Source: Pseudomonas helleri
GTDB taxonomy: Bacteria; Pseudomonadota; Gammaproteobacteria; Pseudomonadales; Pseudomonadaceae
DNA length: 64,000 bases
Direction: 5' to 3'
Assembly: GCF_001043025.1 (NCBI RefSeq)
Contig: NZ_JYLD01000002.1
Span: 62,001-126,000, forward strand
Positions 47,645-57,977 of this stretch are shown piece after piece. Numbering within the stretch: position 1 is the stretch's first letter; each line of letters begins with the position of its first letter. The translations under genes and the position numbers were made by a program. The notes beneath the pieces are model-generated. The model was not told where the DNA came from. It saw only the letters and a program-made list of their open reading frames with translations, and did no database searches.

Positions 47645-48793
47645 TCAGGGCTGAGCCGCAGCGTTTTGCGCCAGATCAGTCTCAGCATTGAGTTCGCGAG
47701 CGGCGATCAGGCGCGAGCTACGGCGGGTGCGGTCATTGACCTGACCCACCAACTGCCCGCAAGCCGCATCGATATCTTCACCACGGGTGGTGCGCACGGT
47801 CACGTTGTAACCCGCTTGCTGGAGCAGTTCCTGGAAACGACGAATGGCGTTGTTGCTTGGACGCTCATAGCCCGAATGCGGGAACGGGTTAAACGGGATC
47901 AGGTTGATCTTGCACGGCGTGTCCTTGAGCAGTTCGATCATTTGCACCGCATGATCGACGTGGTCATTGACGCCTTTGAGCAGGGTGTATTCAACGGTCA
48001 GAACACGCTTTTCGCCCAGGCTCGACATGTAGTTGCGGCAGGACTCAAGCAGCATTTTGAGCGGGTATTTCTTGTTGATCGGCACCAACTGACTGCGCAG
48101 TTCGTCGTTTGGTGCGTGCAGCGACAACGCCAGGGACACGTCGATGTGCTTGGACAGCTCATCGATCATGGGCACCACGCCCGAGGTGGACAGGGTCACC
48201 CGGCGCTTGGAGATGCCATAGCCCAGGTCATCCATCATCAGATGCATGGCGGCGATCACGTTGTCGAAGTTCAGCAGCGGCTCACCCATGCCCATCATCA
48301 CCACGTTGGTGATGGCACGGTCGATGGTTGCCGGGACGCTGCCAAAAGATTTGTTGGCAATCCACACCTGACCAATCACTTCGGCCACGGTGAGGTTGCT
48401 ATTGAAACCTTGCTTGCCGGTGGAGCAGAAACTGCAATCCAGGGCACAGCCTGCCTGGGACGAAACGCACAACGTGCCGCGTTTGCCCTGGGGAATATAA
48501 ACGGTCTCGACGCAGCTGCCGGACTCAACGCGCACCACCCACTTACGGGTGCCATCGCTGGAGATGTCCTCGCTGACGACTTCAGGTCCACGAACCTCAG
48601 CAATAGCCTTGAGCTTGTCGCGCAAGGCTTTGCTGACGTTAGTCATGGCGTCGAAATCATCGACGCCAAAGTGGTGAATCCACTTCATGACCTGACCGGC
48701 ACGGAAACGCTTCTCCCCGATTGAGTCGAAGAATTTCTCCATTTCCGGCTGAGTCAGACCCAACAGGTTAGTTTTGCCAGTCGTTGCAATCAT
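47645..48793 (-). CDS. rlmN: Dual-specificity 23S rRNA/tRNA adenine-C2 methyltransferase RlmN
   Basis: 382 aa radical-SAM methyltransferase. The cluster motif [14 protein letters not shown] (Cx3Cx2C) is intact, GMGEPLLNF follows, and the two catalytic cysteines are present (C in SGSCVE/SSQAGC region and the C-terminal AACG). Methylates A2503 of 23S rRNA and A37 of some tRNAs. ATG at 48793 has GAGGG 7 nt upstream. Confidence 0.97.
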   Translation of the reverse strand: MIATTGKTNLLGLTQPEMEKFFDSIGEKRFRAGQVMKWIHHFGVDDFDAMTNVSKALRDKLKAIAEVRGPEVVSEDISSDGTRKWVVRVESGSCVETVYIPQGKRGTLCVSSQAGCALDCSFCSTGKQGFNSNLTVAEVIGQVWIANKSFGSVPATIDRAITNVVMMGMGEPLLNFDNVIAAMHLMMDDLGYGISKRRVTLSTSGVVPMIDELSKHIDVSLALSLHAPNDELRSQLVPINKKYPLKMLLESCRNYMSSLGEKRVLTVEYTLLKGVNDHVDHAVQMIELLKDTPCKINLIPFNPFPHSGYERPSNNAIRRFQELLQQAGYNVTVRTTRGEDIDAACGQLVGQVNDRTRRSSRLIAARELNAETDLAQNAAAQP

Positions 48794-48821
48794 GTCTTCA
48801 CCCTCACTCACAAGCCAATGC

Positions 48822-49247
48822 TTAGCGAGTGGTTACTTCAGTAGCTGCGAAAAAGTAAGCGATTTCGCGTGCAGCGGCTGCTTCCGAGTCGGAACCGTGA
48901 ACAGCGTTAGCGTCGATGGATTCAGCGAAGTCAGCACGGATGGTGCCAGCAGCGGCTTCTTTAGGGTTGGTAGCGCCCATCAGCTCACGGTTCAGAGCGA
49001 TAGCGTTTTCGCCTTCCAGAACCTGAACAACAACTGGACCGGAGATCATGAAAGCAACCAGGTCGGCGAAGAAGCCGCGCTCGCTGTGCTCAGCGTAGAA
49101 GCCTTCAGCTTCTGCTTTGGACAGTTGCTTCAGTTTGGAAGCTACAACCTTCAGGCCAGCGTCTTCGAAACGGGTAACGATCTTGCCGATAACGTTTTTA
49201 GCAACGGCGTCAGGCTTGATGATGGAGAAAGTACGTTGAACAGCCAT
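48822..49247 (-). CDS. ndk: Nucleoside diphosphate kinase
   Basis: 141 aa. Phosphorylates NDPs to NTPs. The phospho-histidine lies in [21 protein letters not shown] (NAVHGSDS, near 117), and [19 protein letters not shown] is the family N-terminus. GGAG lies upstream. A perfect TATAAT box at 49295-49300 is the likely -10. Confidence 0.98.
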   Translation of the reverse strand: MAVQRTFSIIKPDAVAKNVIGKIVTRFEDAGLKVVASKLKQLSKAEAEGFYAEHSERGFFADLVAFMISGPVVVQVLEGENAIALNRELMGATNPKEAAAGTIRADFAESIDANAVHGSDSEAAAAREIAYFFAATEVTTR

Positions 49248-49282
49248 GGTGTAACTCCAGAAACAGTGATTTAAGCGAAAAA

Positions 49283-49308
49283 TTAAACCCGCGAATTATA
49301 CGCGGGTT
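49283..49308 (-). terminator. isc-cluster terminator whose loop carries the ndk -10 box
   Basis: On the minus strand CCCGCG-tataatt-CGCGGG is followed by TTTAATTTTT, ending transcripts that run out of iscX (stop at 49342). The loop contains a perfect TATAAT (49300-49295) in the right direction for ndk. The -35 region (TATGCA or ATGCAA) is weak. Confidence 0.65.
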
Positions 49309-49341
49309 CTTGGGTATTGCATAATTACGAACGTTGCGGGC

Positions 49342-49542
49342 TTAGTCAGCCTCTTCGATCCACAAACCCTGAATGGCTTCGAGGACTTTCTCCCCGCCGC
49401 GATCCGGGATGTCGTCAAAGTCAGGCAACGCCATAACCAGGTTACGCAGCTTGACGAAGTTCACCGTCAGCGGATTAACATCCGGGTGAGCCTCAGCCAG
49501 CTGTATAGCAATTTCTTGTACATCAACCCATTTCAGACTCAT
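49342..49542 (-). CDS. iscX: Fe-S cluster assembly protein IscX
   Basis: 66 aa, standard length. Acidic small protein (KWVDVQEIAIQLAEAHPDVNP, ALPDFDDIPDRGGEKVLEAIQ) that binds IscS and iron and regulates cluster assembly. AAAGGA lies 7 nt upstream. It is separated from fdx by a 96-nt spacer with a REP fragment, but still belongs to the isc cluster. Confidence 0.95.
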   Translation of the reverse strand: MSLKWVDVQEIAIQLAEAHPDVNPLTVNFVKLRNLVMALPDFDDIPDRGGEKVLEAIQGLWIEEAD

Positions 49543-49594
49543 GACAATTCCTTTAAGCAATTGGCGAGGCCATGTATCGGCGAGTTTCGCCCGA

Positions 49595-49626
49595 TCGCAG
49601 CCTCGTGCCTCGTCAGCGACTACAGA
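49595..49626. repeat. REP fragment between fdx and iscX
   Basis: A single arm (cagcctcgtgcctcgtcagc...) of the element found at 4861-5046 and 37613-37828. Confidence 0.7.
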
Positions 49627-49638
49627 CGTGCAGCGCTA

Positions 49639-49980
49639 TCAGTGCGGCGCTTCGGCAGCATGGTTGAGTGAGTATTTCGGGATTTCGACGGTCAGGTCTT
49701 CTTCACCGACAAGCGCCTGGCACGCCAGACGCGAGTGCGCTTCCAGACCCCAGGCTTTGTCCAGATAGTCTTCTTCGAGCTCATCGGCTTCTTCGAGCGA
49801 GTCGAAACCTTCGCGAATGATGCAATGACACGTGGTGCAGGCACAGACGCCGCCACAGGCGCTTTCCATCTCGATGTGGTGCTCATGCGCCAACTCAAGG
49901 ATCGAAGTGCCGGGCTCAGCCTCTACAACCAGGCCATCCGGACAGAACTTCTCATGGGGCAGAAAAATGACCTGCGGCAT
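49639..49980 (-). CDS. fdx: Isc-type [2Fe-2S] ferredoxin
   Basis: 113 aa adrenodoxin-like ferredoxin. Cluster ligands in ACGGVCACTTCH plus a downstream cysteine in RLACQAL. Supplies electrons to cluster assembly. Starts 2 nt after the hscA stop. Confidence 0.97.
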   Translation of the reverse strand: MPQVIFLPHEKFCPDGLVVEAEPGTSILELAHEHHIEMESACGGVCACTTCHCIIREGFDSLEEADELEEDYLDKAWGLEAHSRLACQALVGEEDLTVEIPKYSLNHAAEAPH

Positions 49981-49982
49981 TG

Positions 49983-51845
49983 TTATTCCTCAATCTCATT
50001 CAGGTTGCGCCCCGCCAGAGCGGCTTTGACGGTCAAATCCATACGGCGGGCAGCAAAAGCATCGGTCACTTGCGACAGACGCTTGGTCTGTTGCTCGATA
50101 GCATAGCCATCGGTGCCTTCTAATAATTCGGATAATTCCTGCATTTGCAGTTCGATGACCATGCGTTCTTCGGCATCCAGCAAACGCTCGCCGTCGACCT
50201 CAAGGGCAGCTTGCACGGCTTCGATCAGGCGCCGGGCATCGACTTGCTGCTCGCGCAGGACACGGGCGACCTTGTCGTCACCGGCGTACTGGAACGAATC
50301 TTTGAGCATTTTGGCGATTTCGCCATCGGTCAGCCCGTACGACGGCTTGACCTGAATGCTGGCCTCAACACCCGAGCCCAATTCACGGGCCGAGACACTG
50401 AGCAAGCCATCAGCGTCGACCTGGAAGGTCACGCGGATTTTCGCAGCACCCGCCACCATCGGCGGAATACCGCGCAGTTCAAAGCGCGCCAGTGAGCGGC
50501 AATCGCTGATCAGCTCGCGCTCGCCTTGCAGCACATGCACCATCATGGCCGTCTGGCCATCTTTGTAGGTAGTGAAGTCTTGCGCGCGGGCCACCGGGAT
50601 CGTGGTGTTACGCGGAATGACTTTTTCCATCAGGCCGCCCATGGTCTCCAGACCCAGCGACAAGGGAATCACGTCAAGCAGCAGCAACTCGCCACCATCG
50701 CGTTTGTTGCCCGCCAGGGTATCTGCCTGAATCGCAGCACCAATGGCAACCACTTGGTCCGGATCGATGTCCGTCAGCGGCTCACGACCAAACATCTCAG
50801 CCACAGCCTCGCGAACACGCGGCACGCGGGTCGAACCCCCGACCATCACCACCGCCTGAACATCTTCAAGCTCAATATTGGCGTCACGCACGGCACGGCG
50901 GCAGGCTTTGAGGCTGCGCGCAACCATCGGCTCGATCAGCGCATTGAAGGCATCACGGGTCAGCACTGCCTGCCAATCGCCATAGCTGACAGGCACCGAG
51001 GACGCATCGGTCAGCGCCTCTTTGGCCGCACAGGCCATTTGCAACAACTGGCGCTGAGCCCCCGGATCAAGGTCCGCCGACAAACCGGCCTGCTCGACGA
51101 TCCAGCTCGCAATGGCGTGGTCAAAGTCGTCGCCGCCCAGGGCGCTGTCGCCCCCCGTGGCCAAGACTTCAAAAACACCACCGGTCAAACGCAGGATCGA
51201 GATATCGAACGTACCGCCACCCAGGTCATAGATCGCAACAACGCCCTCTGCCTGCTGGTCCAGACCGTAAGCCACTGCCGCAGCCGTCGGCTCGTTGAGC
51301 AGGCGCAACACATTCAGCCCGGCCAGACGCGCAGCATCTTTGGTGGCCTGACGTTGAGCATCGTCAAAATAGGCAGGAACGGTAATCACCGCCCCGACCA
51401 ATTCACCGCCCAAGGTCTTTTCAGCACGCTCGCGCAACACCTTCAAGATATCCGCAGACACCTCTACCGGGCTTTTCGGGCCTTGTACGGTGTCAATGAA
51501 CGGCATGTGCGACTCACCGCCGACAAAGCGGTAAGGCAGCTGCTCGCCCAATTGCTTGACGTCGGACAGACCACGACCCATCAAACGCTTGACTGACAAC
51601 ACGGTGTTGTAAGGGTCACTGGAGGCCGCCAGGCGTGCGGATTCACCTACCTCGACGCGGTCTGCGTGATAACGCACCGCAGAAGGCAGGATGATTCGAC
51701 CTTCGGCATCAGCCAGCGGCTCGGAAAGACCACTGCGCAATGCAGCGACCAGCGAATTGGTAGTACCCAAGTCGATACCCACAGCCAGGCGACGCTGGTG
51801 CGGTTGAGGACTTTGGCCGGGTTCGGCGATCTGCAGTAGGGCCAT
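49983..51845 (-). CDS. hscA: Fe-S assembly chaperone HscA (Hsp70 family)
   Basis: 620 aa. Complete Hsp70 ATPase ([42 protein letters not shown]) and substrate-binding domain from about 390. Works with HscB to release clusters from IscU (LPPVK motif recognition). The start lies 51 nt after hscB. Confidence 0.98.
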   Translation of the reverse strand: MALLQIAEPGQSPQPHQRRLAVGIDLGTTNSLVAALRSGLSEPLADAEGRIILPSAVRYHADRVEVGESARLAASSDPYNTVLSVKRLMGRGLSDVKQLGEQLPYRFVGGESHMPFIDTVQGPKSPVEVSADILKVLRERAEKTLGGELVGAVITVPAYFDDAQRQATKDAARLAGLNVLRLLNEPTAAAVAYGLDQQAEGVVAIYDLGGGTFDISILRLTGGVFEVLATGGDSALGGDDFDHAIASWIVEQAGLSADLDPGAQRQLLQMACAAKEALTDASSVPVSYGDWQAVLTRDAFNALIEPMVARSLKACRRAVRDANIELEDVQAVVMVGGSTRVPRVREAVAEMFGREPLTDIDPDQVVAIGAAIQADTLAGNKRDGGELLLLDVIPLSLGLETMGGLMEKVIPRNTTIPVARAQDFTTYKDGQTAMMVHVLQGERELISDCRSLARFELRGIPPMVAGAAKIRVTFQVDADGLLSVSARELGSGVEASIQVKPSYGLTDGEIAKMLKDSFQYAGDDKVARVLREQQVDARRLIEAVQAALEVDGERLLDAEERMVIELQMQELSELLEGTDGYAIEQQTKRLSQVTDAFAARRMDLTVKAALAGRNLNEIEE

Positions 51846-51896
51846 TGTGATCAGGACTTATCTGTATATCAGGCGTGCAACCGTGGCGGCACTGGG

Positions 51897-52418
51897 TTAA
51901 TCGTCGAGGCGCTCTTCTAACTGGCGCACTTCGTAGGTGAGCTTGTCGAGGAACTGCATGCGGCGCATCAGGCGTTCAGCCTGTTCACGCTGTGCAGCAT
52001 CATCCCAACAGGCAGCGAAGCTTTCGTTCAATTGGTTCTGAGCGGCTTTAAGACGACGCTTGAATGCGGCAACACCCGCTACATCGGCATCGTCTTGAAG
52101 GTCTTCAAGCTCTTCGCGCCATTGCATCTGCTGCATCAGAAACTCGGGGTCATGCACCGTGACTTCAAGGGGCATGTCGCCACCACTCATCGCGAGCAAG
52201 TAACGCGCACGTTTAGAGGGGCTTTTGAGTGTCTGATACGCCTCATTGAGGCTGGCGGATTGCTCCAGCGCCAGTCGCTGCTCACGCTCGGAAGCATCAG
52301 CAAAGCGGTCCGGGTGCACACCACGCGCCAACTCACGGTAACGCGTGGCCAACTGATCGAGGTCCAGATTGAAGCTCGGCTGCAGTTCAAACAAAGCAAA
52401 ATGACAAGGAGTACCCAC
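51897..52418 (-). CDS. hscB: Fe-S assembly co-chaperone HscB
   Basis: 173 aa J-domain protein with the HPD motif ([10 protein letters not shown]) and a C-terminal IscU-binding helical bundle. Starts with GTG at 52418 ([16 protein letters not shown]); GAGG lies 6-7 nt upstream and this gives the family length (E. coli 171), while the longer ATG frame overlaps iscA. Confidence 0.95.
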   Translation of the reverse strand: MGTPCHFALFELQPSFNLDLDQLATRYRELARGVHPDRFADASEREQRLALEQSASLNEAYQTLKSPSKRARYLLAMSGGDMPLEVTVHDPEFLMQQMQWREELEDLQDDADVAGVAAFKRRLKAAQNQLNESFAACWDDAAQREQAERLMRRMQFLDKLTYEVRQLEERLDD

Positions 52419-52426
52419 GACTGGCC

Positions 52427-52750
52427 TCAGATGTTGAAGCTCTCGCCGCAGCCACATTCGCCGCGCACGTTGGGGTTATTGAACTTGAAGCCTTCGTTGA
52501 GGCCTTCCTTGACGAAATCCAGCTCGGTGCCGTCAAGGTAGGTCAGGCTTTTAGGATCAATGATCACTTTTTCGCCATGGGTTTCGAAGACTTGATCGTC
52601 TGCGCCCACTTCATCGACAAACTCCAGCACATAGGCAAGACCGGAACAGCCCGTGGTGCGAACACCCAGACGAATCCCCTCACCTTTGCCGCGCCCATCA
52701 AGGGAGCGGCGAATATGCTTGGCCGCCGCCTCTGTCATGCTGATAGCCAT
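52427..52750 (-). CDS. iscA: A-type Fe-S carrier IscA
   Basis: 107 aa. Three conserved cysteines: [12 protein letters not shown] near 35 and the C-terminal GECGCGES (two ligands near 99 and 101). Carries clusters or iron to apo-targets. In the order iscS-iscU-iscA-hscB. Confidence 0.98.
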   Translation of the reverse strand: MAISMTEAAAKHIRRSLDGRGKGEGIRLGVRTTGCSGLAYVLEFVDEVGADDQVFETHGEKVIIDPKSLTYLDGTELDFVKEGLNEGFKFNNPNVRGECGCGESFNI

Positions 52751-52816
52751 CGTGACTCCTTACCTCTCGCCAGTATCATCACCGGCCCTTGCCCTTTCAG
52801 GCACAGGCCATTCGGG

Positions 52817-53203
52817 TCAGATCAAACCTTTCTTCTGCTTGTAGTCGCGAACGGCGGCCTTGATGGCGTCTTCAGCGAGTACCGAGCAGTGAATTTTTAC
52901 AGGTGGCAAGGCCAGTTCTTCAGCCAGCTGAGTGTTCTTGATGGTCTCTGCTTCATCCAGAGTTTTGCCCTTCATCCACTCGGTTGCCAGGGAGCTGGAA
53001 GCAATTGCCGAACCGCAACCATAGGTCTTGAACTTGGCATCTTCAATGATGCCCTGCTCGTTCACCTTGATCTGCAGACGCATAACGTCGCCGCAGGCCG
53101 GTGCACCCACCATGCCGGTACCGACATCTGGGTCTTCCGCGTCCATCTTGCCGACGTTGCGCGGGTTTTCGTAGTGGTCAATGACCTTTTCGCTGTAAGC
53201 CAT
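52817..53203 (-). CDS. iscU: Fe-S scaffold protein IscU
   Basis: 128 aa. Cluster ligands in GAPACGD, KTYGCGSAIASS and KIHCSVLAEDAI; the HscA recognition motif LPPVK precedes the last cysteine. Start at 53203 (MAYSEKVIDHYENPRNVG), not the upstream in-frame ATG at 53218. Confidence 0.98.
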   Translation of the reverse strand: MAYSEKVIDHYENPRNVGKMDAEDPDVGTGMVGAPACGDVMRLQIKVNEQGIIEDAKFKTYGCGSAIASSSLATEWMKGKTLDEAETIKNTQLAEELALPPVKIHCSVLAEDAIKAAVRDYKQKKGLI

Positions 53204-53297
53204 GGTACTAATCCTCACTCATCAGAGTCGCTCTTCAGACGCTGTAAAACTGCTATTCGCTGCGCTCTGCAGCGTCTGCTTGCGGCGACTTAAGTTA

Positions 53298-54512
53298 TTA
53301 GTGCGCCGCCCATTCGATTTTCGAAATGTCGATGCCGTCTTTGTACATGTCCCACAGCGGCGACAGGGCGCGCAGCTTGGTAACAGCCTCGCAAACCTTC
53401 TGCGCGGCGTAGTCGATTTCTTCTTCAGTGGTGAAACGACCGAAGGTGAAACGGATCGAGCTGTGTGCCAGTTCGTCGTTGCGGCCCAGGGCACGCAATA
53501 CATAGGACGGCTCAAGGGAAGCAGAGGTGCACGCCGAACCGGACGATACCGCCAGATCCTTGAGCGCCATGATCAGCGACTCGCCTTCAACGTAGTTGAA
53601 GCTCAGGTTCAGGTTGTGCGGTACGCGGGCGGTCATGCTGCCGTTAACGTACAGCTCTTCAAGGTGTTCAACCTGCTTGAAGAAACGGTCGCTCAAGGCT
53701 TTGATACGGACGTTTTCGGCGGCCATTTCTTCTTTGGCGATCTGGAACGCTTCACCCATGCCCACGATCTGGTGGGTGGCCAAGGTGCCCGAACGCATGC
53801 CGCGCTCGTGACCGCCGCCGTGCATGGCAGCTTCGATACGCACGCGAGGCTTGCGGCTTACGTACAGTGCGCCGATGCCTTTAGGGCCGTAGGTTTTGTG
53901 AGCCGAGAAGGACATCAGGTCCACTTTCAGCTTGGCCAGGTCGATTTCAACCTTGCCGGTCGACTGGGCAGCGTCCACATGGAACAACACGCCGCGCGAG
54001 CGAGTCAGCTCGCCAATGGCTGCGATGTCGTTGATGGTGCCGATTTCGTTGTTGACGTGCATGATCGACACCAGAATGGTGTCTTCACGCAGTGCGGCTT
54101 CAACCATGGCCGGGGTGACCAGACCATCTTCACCTGGCTCGATGTAAGTCACTTCAAAGCCTTCACGCTCCAGCTGACGCATGGTGTCGAGAACGGCTTT
54201 GTGTTCAATTTTGTCGGTGATCAGGTGCTTGCCCTTGGAGGCATAGAAGTGTGCTGCACCTTTGATTGCCAGGTTGTTCGCTTCGGTCGCACCGGAGGTC
54301 CAGACAATTTCACGCGGGTCTGCGTTAACCAGATCAGCAACCTGACGGCGAGCGTTTTCTACCGCTTCTTCAGCTTTCCAGCCAAAGACGTGAGAGCGCG
54401 AAGCCGGGTTACCGAAGTTCCCGTCAACCAGCAGGCAGTCGCTCATTTTTTGAGCAACGCGCGGATCAACCGGGGTGGTGGCTGAGTAATCAAGGTAAAT
54501 CGGCAATTTCAT
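53298..54512 (-). CDS. iscS: Cysteine desulfurase IscS
   Basis: 404 aa PLP enzyme. PLP lysine in [17 protein letters not shown] (near 206) and the persulfide cysteine in [17 protein letters not shown] (near 328). Donates sulfur to IscU and to tRNA thiolation. Follows iscR by 49 nt. Confidence 0.98.
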   Translation of the reverse strand: MKLPIYLDYSATTPVDPRVAQKMSDCLLVDGNFGNPASRSHVFGWKAEEAVENARRQVADLVNADPREIVWTSGATEANNLAIKGAAHFYASKGKHLITDKIEHKAVLDTMRQLEREGFEVTYIEPGEDGLVTPAMVEAALREDTILVSIMHVNNEIGTINDIAAIGELTRSRGVLFHVDAAQSTGKVEIDLAKLKVDLMSFSAHKTYGPKGIGALYVSRKPRVRIEAAMHGGGHERGMRSGTLATHQIVGMGEAFQIAKEEMAAENVRIKALSDRFFKQVEHLEELYVNGSMTARVPHNLNLSFNYVEGESLIMALKDLAVSSGSACTSASLEPSYVLRALGRNDELAHSSIRFTFGRFTTEEEIDYAAQKVCEAVTKLRALSPLWDMYKDGIDISKIEWAAH

Positions 54513-54561
54513 GGACTATCTCCTAAATCAGGCTGGCTGGCGCACCGTCGTTTTTATGCAA

Positions 54562-55053
54562 TCACTCGACGGCGGACGCTTCGATCTTATCCAGGTGCGG
54601 CGCTTTGCCATTACAGCGGCGCTGATCCTGACGCTGGGCTACTTCTTGTACCTCACGGCGAGTAACAAGATCAGCCAAGCTGATACCACTGAGAAATTCG
54701 TGGATTTGCAGGCTCAAATCGCACCACAGGTGGTGGGTCAGGCACGTGTCGCCGGCATGGCAATCGCCAAGGCCCTGGCAGCGCGTGGCGTCGACCGATT
54801 CGTTCACTGCATCAATCACCTGGGCAACCTGAATACCTTGCATATCGCGCGACAGCTGATAGCCGCCGCCAGGGCCACGAACGCTGGAGACCAGGCTGCT
54901 GCGGCGCAATTTGGCGAACAGTTGCTCAAGGTAGGAAAGAGAGATGCCCTGGCGCTCGGAAATATCAGCCAGGGACACCGGCCCGTGCTGTGCGTGCAAC
55001 GCTAAATCGAGCATTGCAGTTACGGCGTAGCGGCCTTTTGTAGTCAGTCTCAT
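54562..55053 (-). CDS. iscR: Fe-S-responsive regulator IscR
   Basis: 163 aa Rrf2-family winged helix ([39 protein letters not shown]) with the [2Fe-2S] ligands [13 protein letters not shown], three cysteines spaced five apart. Holo-IscR represses the isc operon; apo-IscR activates others. First gene of the cluster. Confidence 0.98.
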   Translation of the reverse strand: MRLTTKGRYAVTAMLDLALHAQHGPVSLADISERQGISLSYLEQLFAKLRRSSLVSSVRGPGGGYQLSRDMQGIQVAQVIDAVNESVDATRCQGLGDCHAGDTCLTHHLWCDLSLQIHEFLSGISLADLVTRREVQEVAQRQDQRRCNGKAPHLDKIEASAVE

Positions 55054-55086
55054 GGACAGGTACCACGGAATTCGGAATGGAGGCGA

Positions 55087-55118
55087 GTATGCTATTCCCG
55101 ACTGTTTAAGTCAACTAT
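55087..55118 (-). promoter_or_regulatory. iscR: iscR promoter with IscR type-1 operator
   Basis: The minus-strand sequence over 55118-55094 fits the 25-bp IscR type-1 consensus at nearly every position (ATAGTTGACT, taaac, AGTCGGGAAT). It overlaps the promoter TTGACT-N17-CATACT, so holo-IscR would block RNA polymerase. A second partial copy (CCGACT..GGTC) lies just upstream near 55120-55140. Confidence 0.8.
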
Positions 55119-55225
55119 TAGACCTAGTACTTTAGTCGGGATTACCCGCAAAGAGCGGCGGCATTGTAGCAGGGTCTGCGGCGTAATGGCACATGAAGCA
55201 GATCCAACGGCCACACACAATCAAT

Positions 55226-55310
55226 GTGGGAGCGGGCTTGCCCGCGATGGCTTCGACGCAGCACTTCAGGCAAACCGCGTAAAGGCTATCGCGAGCAAGC
55301 CCGCTCCCAC
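55226..55310. repeat. REP pair
   Basis: gtgggagcgggcttgcccgc and its complement around a 45-nt spacer, between the iscR promoter and the cysE stop. Confidence 0.9.
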
Positions 55311-55317
55311 CGGCCAA

Positions 55318-56097
55318 TTACAGCGCTTTGCTTTCGTCCTTGCCCTGGACGCAGGCGAAGTCTTCTTCGCGCAGTTCTGGCAGTTCTTTGGCGCAATAAG
55401 GGCTGCCCAAGTCTTTCAAGGCCCCGCACATGCCGTCCAGCTTGCCGTCAACCGCCTGCAAGTGGTCCAGCAACTGGGCAATGGCGCGCGCCACAGGGTC
55501 TGGCATGTCTTCGCTTACGCCATAGGCATCAAAACCGATTTTCTCGGCCATGGCTTTGCGCTTCGCCTCGGCCTCATCATCACTTTTGACGATGATCCGA
55601 CCCGGAATGCCGACCACGGTCGCGCCCGCAGGCACCGCCTTGGTCACCACCGCATTGGAGCCTACTTTAGCCCCCGCACCGACGGTAAACGGGCCCAGTA
55701 CCTTGGCGCCCGCGCCTACCACGACACCGCTTTCCAGTGTCGGGTGGCGCTTGCCTTTGTTCCAACTGGTGCCGCCCAGGGTTACGCCCTGGTACAAGGT
55801 CACGTCATCACCGATTTCAGCGGTCTCACCGATCACAATGCCCATGCCGTGGTCGATAAAGAAACGACGACCAACCTTGGCACCCGGATGAATTTCAATC
55901 CCGGTCAGCCAGCGGCCAAAGTTCGACACCAGGCGCGCAAGCCACTTCCAGCCCGCGCCCCACAACATGCCCGAGAGGCGATGGATCCAGATCGCATGCA
56001 TGCCCGGGTAGCACGTCAACACTTCGAAAGCATTGCGCGCCGCCGGGTCACGATGGAAAACGCTTTGAATATCTTCACGCAGACGCTCGAACATCAT
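55318..56097 (-). CDS. cysE: Serine O-acetyltransferase
   Basis: 259 aa. Makes O-acetylserine from serine and acetyl-CoA for cysteine synthesis. Helical N-terminus followed by the left-handed beta-helix of hexapeptide repeats ([41 protein letters not shown]). The catalytic histidine is in DHGMG. The start overlaps the trmJ stop (TAATG); a second ATG follows directly. Proximity to isc fits the cysteine demand of IscS. Confidence 0.95.
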   Translation of the reverse strand: MMFERLREDIQSVFHRDPAARNAFEVLTCYPGMHAIWIHRLSGMLWGAGWKWLARLVSNFGRWLTGIEIHPGAKVGRRFFIDHGMGIVIGETAEIGDDVTLYQGVTLGGTSWNKGKRHPTLESGVVVGAGAKVLGPFTVGAGAKVGSNAVVTKAVPAGATVVGIPGRIIVKSDDEAEAKRKAMAEKIGFDAYGVSEDMPDPVARAIAQLLDHLQAVDGKLDGMCGALKDLGSPYCAKELPELREEDFACVQGKDESKAL

Positions 56098-56867
56098 TAA
56101 TCCTTGCGCTTTAGCAGCTCGCCACGGGCCGCTTTTTGGGTTTCGGTGAGAATGCCACGCAAAATGTTCATCTCTGCACGACTGACCGAGCTGCGCCCGT
56201 ACAGTCTGCGCAGGCGCGCCATCAGATGACGCGGTTTTTCCGGGTCGAGAAATTCGATAGCCACCAACGTCTGCTCCAGGTGCTCGTAAAAGCGCTCCAG
56301 CTCATCCATGGTCGCCAGCTCCGTGCTTTTAGTGGAGGCGACTTCTTCTTTTTCAATCTTGCTCGGCTGACCTTGCGCGGCCAGCCAGGCCATGCGGATC
56401 TCGTAGCTCAACACCTGCACCGCTGCACCCAGGTTCAGGGAGCTGAACTCAGGGTCGGACGGGATGTGCACATGGTAATGACAACGCTGCAGCTCTTCGT
56501 TGGTCAGGCCGGAGTCCTCACGACCGAACACCAACGCGATTTCAGCGCCCTGCCCCGCCTCTTCGACGACTTTTTGCCCACATTCGCGTGGATCCAGCAG
56601 CGGCCAAGGGATACGGCGGTCACGAGCACTGGTGCCCAACACCAGATTGCAGCCCACCAGCGCATCTTCCAGCGAGGCGACGACTTGCGCATTTTCAAGA
56701 ATATCGCCCGCGCCGGACGCCCGGGCATCGGCCTCGTGATGCGGAAAGACCCTTGGCTCGACCAGCACCAAACGCGACAACCCCATGTTTTTCATGGCTC
56801 GCGCAGCACCGCCGATGTTGCCGGGATGGCTGGTATTGACCAGAACGACACGAATATTAGACAGCAA
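56097..56867 (-). CDS. trmJ: tRNA (Cm32/Um32) methyltransferase TrmJ
   Basis: 256 aa SPOUT methyltransferase. N-terminal [38 protein letters not shown] and the trefoil-knot segment [15 protein letters not shown] are diagnostic. Ribose-methylates position 32 of tRNAs. The start must be TTG at 56867: an in-frame stop lies four codons upstream and the first ATG would remove the conserved N-terminus. No strong Shine-Dalgarno. Confidence 0.93.
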   Translation of the reverse strand: MLSNIRVVLVNTSHPGNIGGAARAMKNMGLSRLVLVEPRVFPHHEADARASGAGDILENAQVVASLEDALVGCNLVLGTSARDRRIPWPLLDPRECGQKVVEEAGQGAEIALVFGREDSGLTNEELQRCHYHVHIPSDPEFSSLNLGAAVQVLSYEIRMAWLAAQGQPSKIEKEEVASTKSTELATMDELERFYEHLEQTLVAIEFLDPEKPRHLMARLRRLYGRSSVSRAEMNILRGILTETQKAARGELLKRKD

Positions 56868-56969
56868 TGGGAGCGCTCACAGACCGGTAAAAGGGAGCAA
56901 ATCTTACCTAAGCCCATCACCTTAAGCTACGTAAGCAAACGCAAACCTTCATCTGCCAAAATTTTCTGT

Positions 56970-56975
56970 TAGAAT
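56970..56975 (+). promoter_or_regulatory. suhB: Candidate -10 of suhB
   Basis: TAGAAT (one mismatch to consensus) 35 nt upstream of the suhB ATG; the -35 (TTCATC, 16-nt spacing) is poor. Confidence 0.45.
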
Positions 56976-57010
56976 GTCCGGCTTTCTTTAACGACCTAGG
57001 TGAAACGTCC

Positions 57011-57826
57011 ATGCAGCCCATGCTGAATATCGCGCTGCGCGCCGCCCGCAGCGCCAGTGAATTGATTTTCCGCTCCATCGAGCGCCTGGATACCATCAAG
57101 GTTGACGAAAAAGACGCCAAGGATTACGTCTCTGAAGTCGATCGTGCTGCTGAACAGAAAATCATCGACGCCTTGCGCAAGGCTTACCCGACGCACGGCA
57201 TCCTCGGTGAAGAAACCGGCCTGCACGCAGGCAGCGGCGAAGGTGCAGACTACCTCTGGATCATCGACCCACTGGATGGCACCACCAACTTCCTGCGCGG
57301 CGTTCCTCATTTCGCTGTCAGCATCGCCTGCAAATACCGTGGCCGCCTTGAGCACGCCGTTGTTCTCGACCCGGTTCGCCAAGAAGAATTCACTGCCAGC
57401 CGTGGCCGTGGCGCCCAACTGAACGGTCGCCGTCTGCGCGTAAGCGGTCGCACCAGCCTTGAAGGCGCCCTGCTGGGTACCGGCTTCCCGTTCCGCGACA
57501 ACCAAATGGACAACCTGGACAACTACCTGGGCATGTTCCGCAGCCTGGTCGGCCAAACTGCAGGCATCCGCCGCGCAGGCGCTGCCAGCCTGGACCTGGC
57601 CTACGTGGCCGCTGGTCGTTTTGACGCGTTCTGGGAGTCGGGCCTGTCCGAGTGGGACATGGCAGCAGGCGCACTGCTGATCCAGGAAGCTGGCGGCCTC
57701 GTCAGCGACTTCACCGGCAGCCACGATTTCCTTGAAAAAGGCCACATCGTTGCCGGCAACACCAAGTGCTTCAAAGCTGTGCTGACTGCAATCCAGCCAC
57801 ACCTGCCGGCTTCGCTGAAACGCTAA
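57011..57826 (+). CDS. suhB: Inositol-1-monophosphatase / ribosome biogenesis factor SuhB
   Basis: 271 aa. Metal-binding phosphatase motifs: EEVxETG-type GEETGLHAG, DPLDGTTNFLRG, and ESGLSEWDMAAGALLIQEAGG. SuhB also joins the rRNA transcription antitermination complex. Divergent from trmJ, and ends at a strong terminator. Confidence 0.97.
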   Translation: MQPMLNIALRAARSASELIFRSIERLDTIKVDEKDAKDYVSEVDRAAEQKIIDALRKAYPTHGILGEETGLHAGSGEGADYLWIIDPLDGTTNFLRGVPHFAVSIACKYRGRLEHAVVLDPVRQEEFTASRGRGAQLNGRRLRVSGRTSLEGALLGTGFPFRDNQMDNLDNYLGMFRSLVGQTAGIRRAGAASLDLAYVAAGRFDAFWESGLSEWDMAAGALLIQEAGGLVSDFTGSHDFLEKGHIVAGNTKCFKAVLTAIQPHLPASLKR

Positions 57827-57841
57827 GCGAACCTCGCGCAC

Positions 57842-57871
57842 AAAAAAAGCACCTTTCGAGGTGCTTTTTTT
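57842..57871. terminator. Terminator of suhB
   Basis: AAAAAAAGCACC-tttcga-GGTGCTTTTTTT: 12-nt arms beginning and ending in A/T runs, active on both strands. Confidence 0.95.
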
Positions 57872-57884
57872 GGTCTGCTTTAAC

Positions 57885-57966
57885 TGTAGGAGGGGCCGGT
57901 CGACGCTCGATTGCCTCGCGATCTGTTAAACGATCAAAAGATCGCGAGGCAAGCTCGCTCCTACAG
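57885..57966. repeat. Degenerate REP pair
   Basis: Left arm tgtaggaggggccggtcgac... is partly diverged; the right arm agatcgcgaggcaagctcgc is intact. Lies between suhB and the glycine-zipper gene. Confidence 0.8.
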
Positions 57967-57977
57967 TTTTCAGCGCA

